A stretch of 64,000 bases of DNA from CAJQQK01 sp963696075. Lineage in GTDB: Bacteria > Pseudomonadota > Alphaproteobacteria > Rhizobiales > Hyphomicrobiaceae. Both the position numbers and the translations under genes were made by a program. The notes beneath the pieces were generated by a model. It saw nothing but the letters and a program-made list of their open reading frames with translations, was not told where the DNA came from and did no database searches. The stretch is from the NCBI GenBank assembly GCA_963696075.1, contig CAVOJD010000008.1:372001-436000 (forward strand), in the 5' to 3' direction. Of this stretch, positions 52,782 to 60,448 are shown in pieces. Numbering within the stretch: the stretch's first letter is position 1; each line of letters begins with the position of its first letter.

Positions 52782-54354
52782 ATGTTTGAATCGCTCTCAG
52801 AACGTCTGTCCGGAGTTTTCGACAAGCTCACCCGCCGCGGTGCGCTGACGGATAGTGACGTCGCCGAAGCGATGCGCGAAGTGCGCCGCGCCCTGCTCGA
52901 GGCCGACGTTGCCCTCGAAGTGGTCCGCGAATTCACCGACAAGGTGAAAGAGAAGGCCGTCGGCCAGGAGGTCGTGAAATCCGTCACGCCCGGCCAGATG
53001 GTCGTCAAGATCGTCCACGACGAACTCGTCGAGATGCTCGGCCGCGATGCCCAGCCCTTCGACGTCGGCTCCGTGCCGCCGGTGCCGGTCCTGATGGTCG
53101 GCCTCCAGGGCTCTGGTAAAACGACCTCGACCGCCAAGATCGCCCGCCGGCTTCAGGAGCGCGACAAGAAGAAGGTCTTGATGGCCTCGCTCGACACGCG
53201 CCGCCCCGCCGCGCAGGAGCAGCTGCGCGTGCTGGGCGAGCAGACCGGCGTCACGACCCTGCCCATCATCGCCGGCCAGACCCCGATCCAGATCGCGAAC
53301 CGCGCCCTCGATGCCGCCCGCCTCGGCGGTTACGACGTTGTCATGCTCGACACCGCCGGCCGCACCACGGTCGATGAAGACCTGATGCGCGAGGTCGAAC
53401 AGGTCAAAGCCGCCACCAAGCCGTACGAAGTCCTGCTCGTCGCCGACAGCCTCACCGGCCAGGACGCCGTCAACACCGCCAAGGCCTTCGACGACCGCGT
53501 CGGCATCACCGGCATCGTGCTGACCCGCATCGACGGCGACGGCCGCGGCGGCGCGGCCCTCTCCATGCGCGCCGTCACCGGCAAGCCGATCAAGCTGCTC
53601 GGCACCGGCGAGAAGTGGGACGCGATCGAGGACTTCCACCCCGAACGCATCGCCGGCCGCATCCTCGACATGGGCGACATCGTCTGCCTCGTCGAAAGGG
53701 CCGCCGAGACCATCGACGCGGAGAAGGCGGAAAAGATCGCCGCCCGCATGAAGAAGGGCGAGTTCGACCTCGAACGACCTCGCCGAGCAGATGGGTCAGA
53801 TGCAGAAGCTCGGCGGCATGGGCGGCGTGCTCGGCATGCTGCCCGGCATCGGCAAGGCCAAGAGCGCCCTCGCCGGCGTTGACGACGGCATGATCAAGCG
53901 CCAGCACGCGATCATCATGTCGATGACCAAGCAGGAGCGCGCCAACCCGAAGCTTATCAATGGCAAGCGCCGCCGGCGCATCGCCGCTGGCTCCGGCACG
54001 GACGTTCCCGAGGTCAACAAGCTCCTCAAGATGCACCGCCAGATGGCCGACATGATGAAGCAGATGGGCCGCAACAAAGGCCTGATGTCGCGCATGTTCG
54101 GAGGCATGGGTGGCATGGGCGGTGGGATGCCGGAGCCGACGCCCGAAATGATCGAACAGGCCAAGGCCGCCGCTGCGTCCGGCAAGATGCCCACCGGCCT
54201 GCCGGGCATGGGCGGTGGTGCCATGCCGAAGGGCCTTCCGGGTCTCGGCAGCGGCCTGCCGGGCCTCGGCGGCAGCGGCCTCCCCGCCGGCCTCCCGGGT
54301 CTCCCCGGCGGCGGCGCGTCGGGCGCCGGCAAACGCAAGAAGAAGCGGAAGTGA
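52782..54354 (+). CDS. ffh: Signal recognition particle protein Ffh, interrupted by a frameshift
   Basis: The first frame (52782 to about 53772) gives the N and G domains: MFESLSERLSGVFDKLTRRG, the P-loop MVGLQGSGKTTSTAKIA, LDTRRPAAQEQL, DTAGR and VLTRIDGDGRGGAALS. The second frame, from about 53772 to 54354, gives the M domain: MGQMQKLGGMGGVLGMLPG, IIMSMTKQERANPKLINGKRRRRIAAGSG and a Met/Gly-rich tail. Removing the G at 53772 restores EFDLNDLAEQMGQMQKL, the normal joint. Ffh binds 4.5S RNA and signal sequences and is normally essential, so the break is almost surely a sequence error. Full length about 523 residues. Confidence 0.95.
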
Positions 54355-54385
54355 TCATGGCCAACGCTTCTCAGCCCCCAATGAC

Positions 54386-54413
54386 GTCATCCCGGTGCTT
54401 GTCACCGGGATCC
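54386..54413. repeat. REP-like palindrome after ffh
   Basis: GTCATCCCGGTG, loop CTTGT, CACCGGGATCCA followed by T residues. It resembles the extragenic palindromes at 56004 and 56194 and could also end the ffh transcript. Confidence 0.7.
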
Positions 54414-54472
54414 ATTTTTCGGCACGCTCCATCGTTCCGGTGGATCGATGCGCCTGCATCAAGGGCCGCCCG

Positions 54473-54995
54473 ATGACCGCCATGCCGCCGGATATCGAAA
54501 CCGCTCGCCTCCGCCTGCGCCAATGGCGCGAGGACGACTGGCGCTCGCTCAGTGTCTTTTTCGCCGAGTCCGAAGCGACCAATATCATGGGCGGTGTTTC
54601 CGACGCCGGCTTCGCCTGGCGCGTCATCGCCTGTCATGTCGGCCATTGGCAGTGGCGCGGCTACGGCATGTATGCTGTAGCGGATCGCGAGACAGACGAC
54701 CTCGTGGGCTTCTGCGGACCCTGGTATCCCGCCGACTGGCCCGAAATCGAACTCGGCTGGAGCCTGCTCGCCGACTATCGCGGCAAGGGCCTCGCCACCG
54801 AGGCAGCGGCCGCGGCCGACGGCGGTCTACGACACCCTCACGCGCTCGCCGCTCGTGAGCCTGATCGAGCCGGGCAATACCCCGTCGATCGCCGTCGCCG
54901 AACGCCTCGGCTGTGCCCTAGAAGGCGAAACAACACTCCCGAGCGGCAAGCCCGCCCTCGCCTGGCGCCACCCCGCCCCGGAGGCGCTGCAATGA
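54473..54995 (+). CDS. GNAT acetyltransferase, interrupted by a frameshift
   Basis: The ATG frame gives IETARLRLRQWREDDWRSLSVFFAE, MYAVADRETDDLVGFCGPWYP and WSLLADYRGKGLATEAA, the Q/RxxGxG/A acetyl-CoA site of RimJ-like GNATs. It then leaves phase near 54820. The next frame gives VYDTLTRSPLVSLIEPGNTPS, VAERLGCALEGETTLPSG and a TGA at 54993-54995. Deleting one G in the GGCGG near 54822-54826 joins them, and the interval is 3n+1. It overlaps the next GNAT by 4 nt (ATGA), which confirms the second frame. Substrate unknown. Confidence 0.85.
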
Positions 54996-55570
54996 CCTGC
55001 GCCTTGCCGACCCTCGAAACCGAACGCCTCATCCTGCGCCAATGGCGCCGCAACGACTTCGAGCCGCTGCGAGCCTTTCTCGCCAACGGCGAAGCCAACC
55101 GCTACCGCGGTATCGGCAAAGCCGCGACCACGCCGGAAGCCTGGCGTTTCCTCTGCGAAAAAATCGGCGAATGGCATTTGCGCGGCACCGGTGAATTCGC
55201 ACTCGAGGCAAAGGCCTCCGGCAACCTCATCGGCTGGGCCGGCCTCTGGCACCCGATCGAACTCGAAGAACCGGAACTGGCCTGGTCGCTGTTCCCCGCA
55301 GCCCAGGGCAACGGCTACGCCACCGAGGCAGCCGCTCGCGTCATGCGCTGGGCCGCGCATGACCTGGGCCTCCCGCCGCTGTTTTCTTTCGTCCACCCGG
55401 ACAACCACCCCTCCCGTCGCCTTGCGGAGCGCCTCGGCGCAACGCTCACCGGCGAGACCACCCTTCGCGGCCAGCCGCGCCTTCTCTACCGGCACCGCGA
55501 TCTGAACGCTGAAACCTCAACACAAACGACAACCAAACCAATCAGGAGAGAAACTGTATGTCCGTCGTGA
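54992..55570 (+). CDS. GNAT acetyltransferase, second copy
   Basis: 192 residues from the ATG at 54992, coupled to the first GNAT. Similar in design: LETERLILRQWRRNDFEPLRAFLANGE, WRFLCEKIGEWHLRGTGEFALEAKASGNLIGWAG, ELAWSLFPAAQGNGYATEAAARVMRWA and VHPDNHPSRRLAERLGATLTGETTLRG. The two appear to be diverged tandem paralogues. The last 20 residues (after LLYRHRD) are unlike the family, run over the rpsP ribosome-binding site and overlap rpsP by 13 nt. The true stop may therefore lie earlier. Substrate unknown. Confidence 0.85.
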   Translation: MTCALPTLETERLILRQWRRNDFEPLRAFLANGEANRYRGIGKAATTPEAWRFLCEKIGEWHLRGTGEFALEAKASGNLIGWAGLWHPIELEEPELAWSLFPAAQGNGYATEAAARVMRWAAHDLGLPPLFSFVHPDNHPSRRLAERLGATLTGETTLRGQPRLLYRHRDLNAETSTQTTTKPIRRETVCPS

Positions 55571-55980
55571 AACTTCGCCTTGCCCGCGGTGGCGCCAAGA
55601 AGCGTCCGTACTATTACATCGTCGCAGCTTCCAACACCGCGCCGCGCGATGGCCGCTACATCGAGCGTATCGGCTCCTACAACCCGATGCTCGCCAAAGA
55701 TAACCCCGACCGCGTCAAGCTCGATGAAGACCGCTGCAAACACTGGCTGTCGGTGGGCGCCCAGCCGACCGACCGCGTCGCCCGCTTCCTCGACGCTGCC
55801 GGCCTCGTCAAGCGCGAAGCCCGCGTGAACCCCAACAAGGCCCTGCCCGGCAAGAAGCGCCAGGAGCGTGAAGCCGCCGCCGCGGAAGCCAAGAAGGCCG
55901 CTGAAGAAGCCGCCGCCGCCGAGGCTGCCGCACCCGCCGAAGCCCCGGCCGAAGGTGGCGACGAAGCCGCCGCAAGCTGA
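55558..55980 (+). CDS. rpsP: 30S ribosomal protein S16
   Basis: 140 residues, with AGGAGAG 8 nt before the ATG. The first 80 residues are S16: VVKLRLARGGAKKRPYYYIVAAS, DGRYIERIGSYNPMLAKD, RVKLDEDRCKHWLSVGAQPTDRVARFL. The remaining 50 or so are a Lys/Glu/Ala-rich extension (EREAAAAEAKKAAEEAAAAEAA) common in alphaproteobacteria. It is followed by rimM after a 357-nt gap that is unusual for this pair. Confidence 0.97.
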   Translation: MSVVKLRLARGGAKKRPYYYIVAASNTAPRDGRYIERIGSYNPMLAKDNPDRVKLDEDRCKHWLSVGAQPTDRVARFLDAAGLVKREARVNPNKALPGKKRQEREAAAAEAKKAAEEAAAAEAAAPAEAPAEGGDEAAAS

Positions 55981-56003
55981 GTACGTTGTCCTTCACCCAC
56001 TGG

Positions 56004-56111
56004 TGTCATCCCGGCCGACCGAAGGGAGAGCCGGGACCCAGGGCAGCCTGATCGAGCGACAGTGTTCCTTGCCCTGGATCCCGGATCGCGCTTAGCGCGT
56101 TCGGGATGACA
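56004..56111. repeat. REP-like compound palindrome
   Basis: GTCATCCCGG...CCGGGACCCAGGGCAG on the left, CTTGCCCTGGATCCCGG and CGGGATGAC on the right. Outer arms GTCATCCCG/CGGGATGAC and inner arms CAGGGCA/TGCCCTG form a long extragenic inverted repeat, with a smaller hairpin inside (CGCGC/GCGCG). Confidence 0.75.
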
Positions 56112-56193
56112 CGGCAGCAAACGCCGCCTCACGACGTGATACTGCGCCAACTGTGACGGTGGTTTTTGAGCGCTGCCCTAGGTGCTTCGACTG

Positions 56194-56226
56194 TGTCATC
56201 CTCGGGCTTGTCCCGAGGACCCATGC
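56194..56226. repeat. REP-like palindrome
   Basis: GTGTCATCCTCGGG, loop CTTGT, CCCGAGGACCCATGC. The design and the loop CTTGT match the element at 54386. Confidence 0.75.
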
Positions 56227-56337
56227 CTCCGCGGAGTTGGCCTCCAATATCTGGCGCGCCAATTGCTTCATATGCCGTCAAACCTGAGCAGTAGGCGCGG
56301 TGCTTGTTTAAGTATTTGAGAGCCATCAGCCGATCAC

Positions 56338-56835
56338 ATGCCCGACACGCCCCTCATCCTCCTCGGCCACATCTCCACCGCCCAGGGCATCCGGGGCGAA
56401 GTCGTCATCAAGTCCCACACCGCCGAACCGGCCGACATCGCAGCCTACGGTCCTTTACTCGACGAGACCGGCACCCGTACCTTCGATATCACCGTTGTCC
56501 GTGTCGCCAAGAAGGGCGTTATCGCCAGAGTTGCCGGCATCACCGACCGCAACGCTGCCGAAACCCTGCGGGGCACCAAGCTTTTCGTTCCGAGAGACCG
56601 CCTCCCCGAAGCGGACGATGACGAGGTCTACCACGCCGATCTGATCGGCCTCGAAGCCGTCACGGCTGAGGGCGAAACCGTCGGTGAAGTCATCGCGGTG
56701 CAGAACTTCGGCGCCGGTGATCTGCTCGAAATCCGTCTCGCCGGCAAACAGCGCACGGAATTCGTGCCGCTCGACGACCATTTCGTCCCCGACATCGACA
56801 TCGAGGCGGGCCGCGTCACGGTGGTGATGCCCTAA
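56338..56835 (+). CDS. rimM: Ribosome maturation factor RimM
   Basis: 165 residues. Opening LLGHISTAQGIRGEVVIKSHTAEP is the RimM signature, then GITDRNAAETLRGTKLFVPRD. The PRC-barrel half is EVYHADLIGLEAVTAEGETVGEV, AVQNFGAGDLLEIRL and EFVPLDDHFVPDIDIEAGRVTV. RimM assists 30S head assembly through S19. Normally trmD and rplS would follow; here a minus-strand VOC gene follows instead. Confidence 0.96.
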   Translation: MPDTPLILLGHISTAQGIRGEVVIKSHTAEPADIAAYGPLLDETGTRTFDITVVRVAKKGVIARVAGITDRNAAETLRGTKLFVPRDRLPEADDDEVYHADLIGLEAVTAEGETVGEVIAVQNFGAGDLLEIRLAGKQRTEFVPLDDHFVPDIDIEAGRVTVVMP

Positions 56836-56845
56836 TCTTGGCGCA

Positions 56846-57226
56846 TCAGAGGGTGTCGATCGGCTGCCCGAACGAAATCAGCAATGCATCGAGATCGATG
56901 ACATGGAATTCGCGCTGGCCGTACTCCGTATCGAACGGCGCGCGCACCCGTCCCGGCGGCAGCTTGTCGAGTTCGGCCTTGAGTTCCGCATAGAGTTCAT
57001 CGACGTCGTCGACATCGATGTAGACGTGTTGCTGGCTGCGCCGGTCATGCAACTCGCGATCGGCCAGCACCTCGAGCAGACGAATGGCGGCGTTGTCGCG
57101 TTTGAGGAAGGCGTAGTTATCGCTTGAAAACGTGCACGCGAACCCCAGCACGCGCTCGAAGAAATCGATAGAGGCCTGCTTGTTCGAACACAGAACGAAC
57201 GGCGTGATTTGTTTCAGCGTTGCCAT
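56846..57226 (-). CDS. VOC (glyoxalase/bleomycin-resistance fold) family protein
   Basis: About 126-128 residues (ATG at 57226 or 57232). It shows the VOC pattern: LKQITPFVLCSNKQASIDFFERVLGFACTF, FLKRDNAAIRLLEV, VYIDVDDVDELYAELKAEL and GQREFHVIDLDALLISFGQP. Metal-binding positions cannot be fixed with certainty. Members bind divalent metals and act as isomerases, dioxygenases or drug-binding proteins; the role here is unknown. Its stop is 11 nt past the convergent rimM stop. Confidence 0.82.
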   Translation of the reverse strand: MATLKQITPFVLCSNKQASIDFFERVLGFACTFSSDNYAFLKRDNAAIRLLEVLADRELHDRRSQQHVYIDVDDVDELYAELKAELDKLPPGRVRAPFDTEYGQREFHVIDLDALLISFGQPIDTL

Positions 57227-57275
57227 CGGCACTCCCCTGTCCAGCGACGGCTATTAGTGCACAGTCTACAGAACA

Positions 57276-57300
57276 CAAAAAGGGCCCCGTGAAGGGCCCT
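57276..57300 (-). terminator. Minus-strand terminator after amtB
   Basis: On minus: AGGGCCC, loop TTCACG, GGGCCCT followed by T residues. It overlaps the stop codon of the long amtB frame, an odd arrangement that fits the real amtB stop being farther upstream at 57409. Confidence 0.85.
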
Positions 57301-58795
57301 AGGTGCGAGCGTGTCTTTCGGGGAAGACGATATGCTCGGGGAGGTACTTCGGTGCTCCGGGCCATCCCGGCGATCGTTCGATCGCCGGAATAGCACCGTG
57401 AGCGAAAACTAAATGCCGCTGGCTGCCGGAACCGAACTCAGGATAAGCTTCGAGACCGATTTCCGCCTTGTCGAGTCCTTCGTACTCTTCCTCTTCGGTC
57501 GGTCGGAGGCCGATGGTCGCCGACAGCAGCAGCCACACCACGATGCTGCACACCGAGACGAACACACCGATCGAGACCACGCCGACGAGCTGCGCCATGA
57601 AGCTGGCGCCGCTGTTGGTGAGCGGCACGGCCATCGTGCCCCAGATACCGGCCAGGAGGTGGACGGGAATGGCGCCGACCACATCGTCAATCCGCAGCTT
57701 GTCGAGCAGTGGCACGGTGAAGACGACAATCACGCCGCCGATACCGCCAATCAGGATTGCCATGATCGGCGACGGCGTCAGCGGTTCAGCCGTGATCGAA
57801 ACCAGGCCGGCCAGCGCGCCGTTGAGCGCCATCGTGACGTCGACTTTGCCGTAGAACAGCTGCGTCAGAATGATCGCTGCAACCACACCGCCACACGCCG
57901 CAAGGTTGGTGTTCATGAAGATCTTGGACACCGACGAGGCATCGGAAAGCGTACCCATTGCAAGCTGCGAGCCGCCGTTGAAACCAAACCAGCCAAGCCA
58001 CAGGATGAACGTGCCAAGCGTTGCGAGCGGAATGCTTGAGGCCGGGATTGGGTGCACCGCACCGTTCGCCCCGAACTTGCCCTTGCGCGCGCCAAGGATA
58101 ATGGCGCCGAACAAGGCCGCCCAGCCACCCGTCGAGTGAACCAGCGTCGAACCGGCGAAGTCTTGGAATTCAGCGCCGGCGAACGTCTTGATCCAGCTTG
58201 TGTCGGCACCGGAAGCCAGCCAGCCAGCACCCCACTTCCAGGCGCCCTGGATCGGGTAGATGAACCCGCACAGGATGACGACGAACAGCAGGAACGGCCA
58301 TAGCTTGATGCGTTCAGCCAGCGTCCCCGAAACGATCGACGCTGCCGTCGCGCAGAAAACCATCTGGAAGAACCAGTCGGACGCGGCCGAATAGCTGCCG
58401 GGATCGTTGGCGGGGTCGGGAATGGCTTTCGGCGTAATCGAGCCGATGAAGCCGCCGTCGACGCCGTCGTACATGATGTTGTAGCCGACCGCCCAGAAGG
58501 CGATGCCGGCAATTGCGAACAGTGAAATGTTCTTCGTGCACTGCATCGCGACGTTTTTCGTGCGCACCATCCCCGCTTCGAGCATGGCGAACCCGGCCGC
58601 CATCCACATCACCAGGAAGCCGCCAATCAGGAACAGCAACGTGTTGAACACGTACTGCATTTCTTTTTGTAGCGCCTCGGGTGTAACGGCTGCGTCCTGC
58701 GCGAACACTGGCGTCGCCGCCATCATGGCGGCTGTAGCGCCAAGTGTCGCCACCGCACCGAGCGCGATTTTGTTGGTTGTAGAAAAGTTCGTCAT
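57299..58795 (-). CDS. amtB: Ammonium transporter AmtB (C-terminal extension probably artefactual)
   Basis: 498 residues as read. A signal peptide (about 1-33, ending VFAQDAA) and 11 membrane helices. Hallmarks include ALQKEMQYVFNTLLFLIGGFLVMWMAAGFAMLEAGMVR, a DFAGSTLVHSTGGWAALFGAI pore-His region, and FNGGSQLAMG. The normal cytoplasmic tail ends EEEEYEGLDKAEIGLEAYPEF; after this about 40 unusual residues run to 57299. In the next frame the tail reads VPAASGI and stops at 57409, and 58795-57409 is 3n+1 bases, so one extra base is likely. AmtB conducts ammonia and is gated by GlnK, whose gene lies upstream. Confidence 0.95.
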   Translation of the reverse strand: MTNFSTTNKIALGAVATLGATAAMMAATPVFAQDAAVTPEALQKEMQYVFNTLLFLIGGFLVMWMAAGFAMLEAGMVRTKNVAMQCTKNISLFAIAGIAFWAVGYNIMYDGVDGGFIGSITPKAIPDPANDPGSYSAASDWFFQMVFCATAASIVSGTLAERIKLWPFLLFVVILCGFIYPIQGAWKWGAGWLASGADTSWIKTFAGAEFQDFAGSTLVHSTGGWAALFGAIILGARKGKFGANGAVHPIPASSIPLATLGTFILWLGWFGFNGGSQLAMGTLSDASSVSKIFMNTNLAACGGVVAAIILTQLFYGKVDVTMALNGALAGLVSITAEPLTPSPIMAILIGGIGGVIVVFTVPLLDKLRIDDVVGAIPVHLLAGIWGTMAVPLTNSGASFMAQLVGVVSIGVFVSVCSIVVWLLLSATIGLRPTEEEEYEGLDKAEIGLEAYPEFGSGSQRHLVFAHGAIPAIERSPGWPGAPKYLPEHIVFPERHART

Positions 58796-58836
58796 AAGGC
58801 TCCCCTGATTGGATTCCTGGAAAATCGGGTGCGTTG

Positions 58837-59175
58837 TCAGATTGCGCTGTCGTCCGTCTCGCCGGTGCGGATGCGAACGATCTGCGAGATCGGCGAAACA
58901 AAGATTTTGCCGTCGCCGATTTGCCCGGTTTTTGCGGACTGAGCGATCGCATCGACGGCCTTTTGCGTGTCGTCCGCCGAGACGACGACATCGATTTTGA
59001 TTTTGGGCAGGAAGTTCACGGCGTATTCCGCGCCGCGATAGATCTCGGTGTGGCCCTTCTGGCGGCCGTACCCTTTGACCTCCGTAACGGTCATGCCCTC
59101 GAGCCCGATAGAGGTCAGCGCTTCGCGCACCTCATCGAGCTTGAACGGTTTGATGATCGCACTGACCAGGTTCAT
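58837..59175 (-). CDS. glnK: Nitrogen regulatory PII protein GlnK
   Basis: 112 residues from the ATG at 59175; the frame extends 33 nt further without family support. MNLVSAIIKPFKLDEVREALTS is the PII start. The T-loop is GRQKGHTEIYRGAEYAVNFLPK with Tyr51 as the likely uridylylation site. The B- and C-loops are KTGQIGDGKIFVSPI and RIRTGETDDSAI. It senses 2-oxoglutarate and ATP/ADP and closes AmtB. Precedes amtB on the same strand (41-nt gap) and has a sigma-54-like promoter upstream. Confidence 0.97.
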   Translation of the reverse strand: MNLVSAIIKPFKLDEVREALTSIGLEGMTVTEVKGYGRQKGHTEIYRGAEYAVNFLPKIKIDVVVSADDTQKAVDAIAQSAKTGQIGDGKIFVSPISQIVRIRTGETDDSAI

Positions 59176-59270
59176 GCAATTTCCCCTTCGCGGATCGCCT
59201 CGGCGCAACGCGCCGATCGTCTTGCGTCACCGAATTTGAGGACCGGTGGCGCGGTTACGAAGAGTGAATA

Positions 59271-59286
59271 GTCAAGGACTGTGCCA
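59271..59286 (-). promoter_or_regulatory. Sigma-54-like promoter of glnK-amtB
   Basis: On minus: TGGCAC-AGTCC-TTGAC, matching the -24/-12 consensus TGGCAC-N5-TTGCA except for A in place of C in the -12 GC. It would start transcription about 85 nt before the glnK ATG, in line with NtrC control known for this operon in other proteobacteria. Confidence 0.6.
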
Positions 59287-59425
59287 GTTGTTAAAGACTA
59301 GGATAAGCATATGAAAACAATACAAAAAGAGAAAATATGCCTGTTTCCTAGCCATCCTCAGCAAGAGAAAACAGGCTAAAAAGTAGGCAAAATTAGAAAA
59401 ATGACTGAAAAATAGGCAGAGCCAA

Positions 59426-60325
59426 TTAACGAATGACGTAGTCGGTATCACGCTGTCGCGTCAGGCCTTCCTGCGTCGTCGATGCGAGCAGCCGGCCATC
59501 GCGTGAAAACAGGGAACCTCGGCAGAATCCGCGCGCCCCGCCGGCCGACGGGCTGTCCTGGACATAAAGCATCCATTCATCGGCCCGCCCGGCCCGGTGC
59601 AGCCACATCGCATGGTCGAGACTGGCCAGTTGAATATCGGTATCGAACAGCAGCTTGCCGTGTGCGATCAGCGCCGTGTCGAGCAGCGTAAAATCAGACG
59701 CATACGCCATGACGCACTGATGCAGGCGCGCGTCATCGGGCAGCGTACCATTCGCTCTGAGCCAGATACTCTGGCGCGGCGCGCGCTTTTGCCGGTCGAG
59801 ATAGCGTGAAATATCAGTCGGCCGCATTTCGATCGGCCGTTCGTGCTGCCAATAGCTGCGCATGTTCTCAGGCAGCACCTTGAGCAGTCTTTCCCGCAGC
59901 TCCTGTTCGCTCGGAAGGTCTTCCGGCTGCGGCACGTCGGGCATCTCCGCGTGATGCTCGAAGCTCTCCTCCGCCTTGTGAAACGAAGCACTCATGGAAA
60001 AGATCGGCCGCCCGTGCTGGATCGCTTTGACCCGCCGCGTCGTAAACGATCCGCCGTCCCGGATCCGTTCGACATCGTAGATGATTGGCTGGCCTGGATC
60101 GCCCCCGATCAGGAAGTAGGCGTGCAGCGAATGCGCCGCCCGGTCGTCCGCCACCGTCCGCGCCGCCGCCATGAGCGCCGTACCCAGCACCTCTCCGCCA
60201 TAGACGCGCTGCCAGCCGTAGGCCGGGCTTTGGCCACGGAAAAGGTTCTCCTCGAGCCTTTCCAGATTGAGCAGGTCAACGAGGGCGTCGAGAGCGGATG
60301 GTCTCGCGGGAGAATTTGGCTGCAT
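59426..60325 (-). CDS. tesB: Acyl-CoA thioesterase II
   Basis: 299 residues, the usual length. Double hot-dog fold: LFRGQSPAYGWQRVYGGEVLGTALMAA, ADDRAAHSLHAYFLIGGDPGQPIIY and SFTTRRVKAIQHGRPIFSMSASF in the first half. ASDFTLLDTALIAHG and LASLDHAMWLHR lie in the second half, with the catalytic Asp region, and GSLFSRDGRLLASTTQEGLTR closes. It hydrolyses medium and long acyl-CoAs. Followed by an AT-rich stretch with an inverted repeat (GCCTGTTT 59339 / AAACAGGC 59369) that may end its transcript. Confidence 0.95.
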   Translation of the reverse strand: MQPNSPARPSALDALVDLLNLERLEENLFRGQSPAYGWQRVYGGEVLGTALMAAARTVADDRAAHSLHAYFLIGGDPGQPIIYDVERIRDGGSFTTRRVKAIQHGRPIFSMSASFHKAEESFEHHAEMPDVPQPEDLPSEQELRERLLKVLPENMRSYWQHERPIEMRPTDISRYLDRQKRAPRQSIWLRANGTLPDDARLHQCVMAYASDFTLLDTALIAHGKLLFDTDIQLASLDHAMWLHRAGRADEWMLYVQDSPSAGGARGFCRGSLFSRDGRLLASTTQEGLTRQRDTDYVIR

Positions 60326-60448
60326 CGCGGCTTTGATTATCCTTGAGGGCGCCGGCCCGTCGATGGCGCCCGGCCTCGGCCCGCGACAGTTTTGTCACGG
60401 CTCAATCGCATCATATCCTCTCGGTTCAACCAACGCTATTATGCCGGC

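Larger units (their letters stand above)
55981..56337. other. Intergenic region with REP-like repeats between rpsP and rimM
   Basis: 357 bases with no gene. Most of it is two extragenic palindromes, at 56004-56111 and 56194-56226. Confidence 0.6.

Noticed and set aside
54215..55570. One 451-codon frame running through ffh's tail, the first GNAT and the second GNAT
   Set aside because: It joins three unrelated pieces: an ffh shadow, the front of GNAT 1 and all of GNAT 2. The continuity is produced by the one-base insertion.
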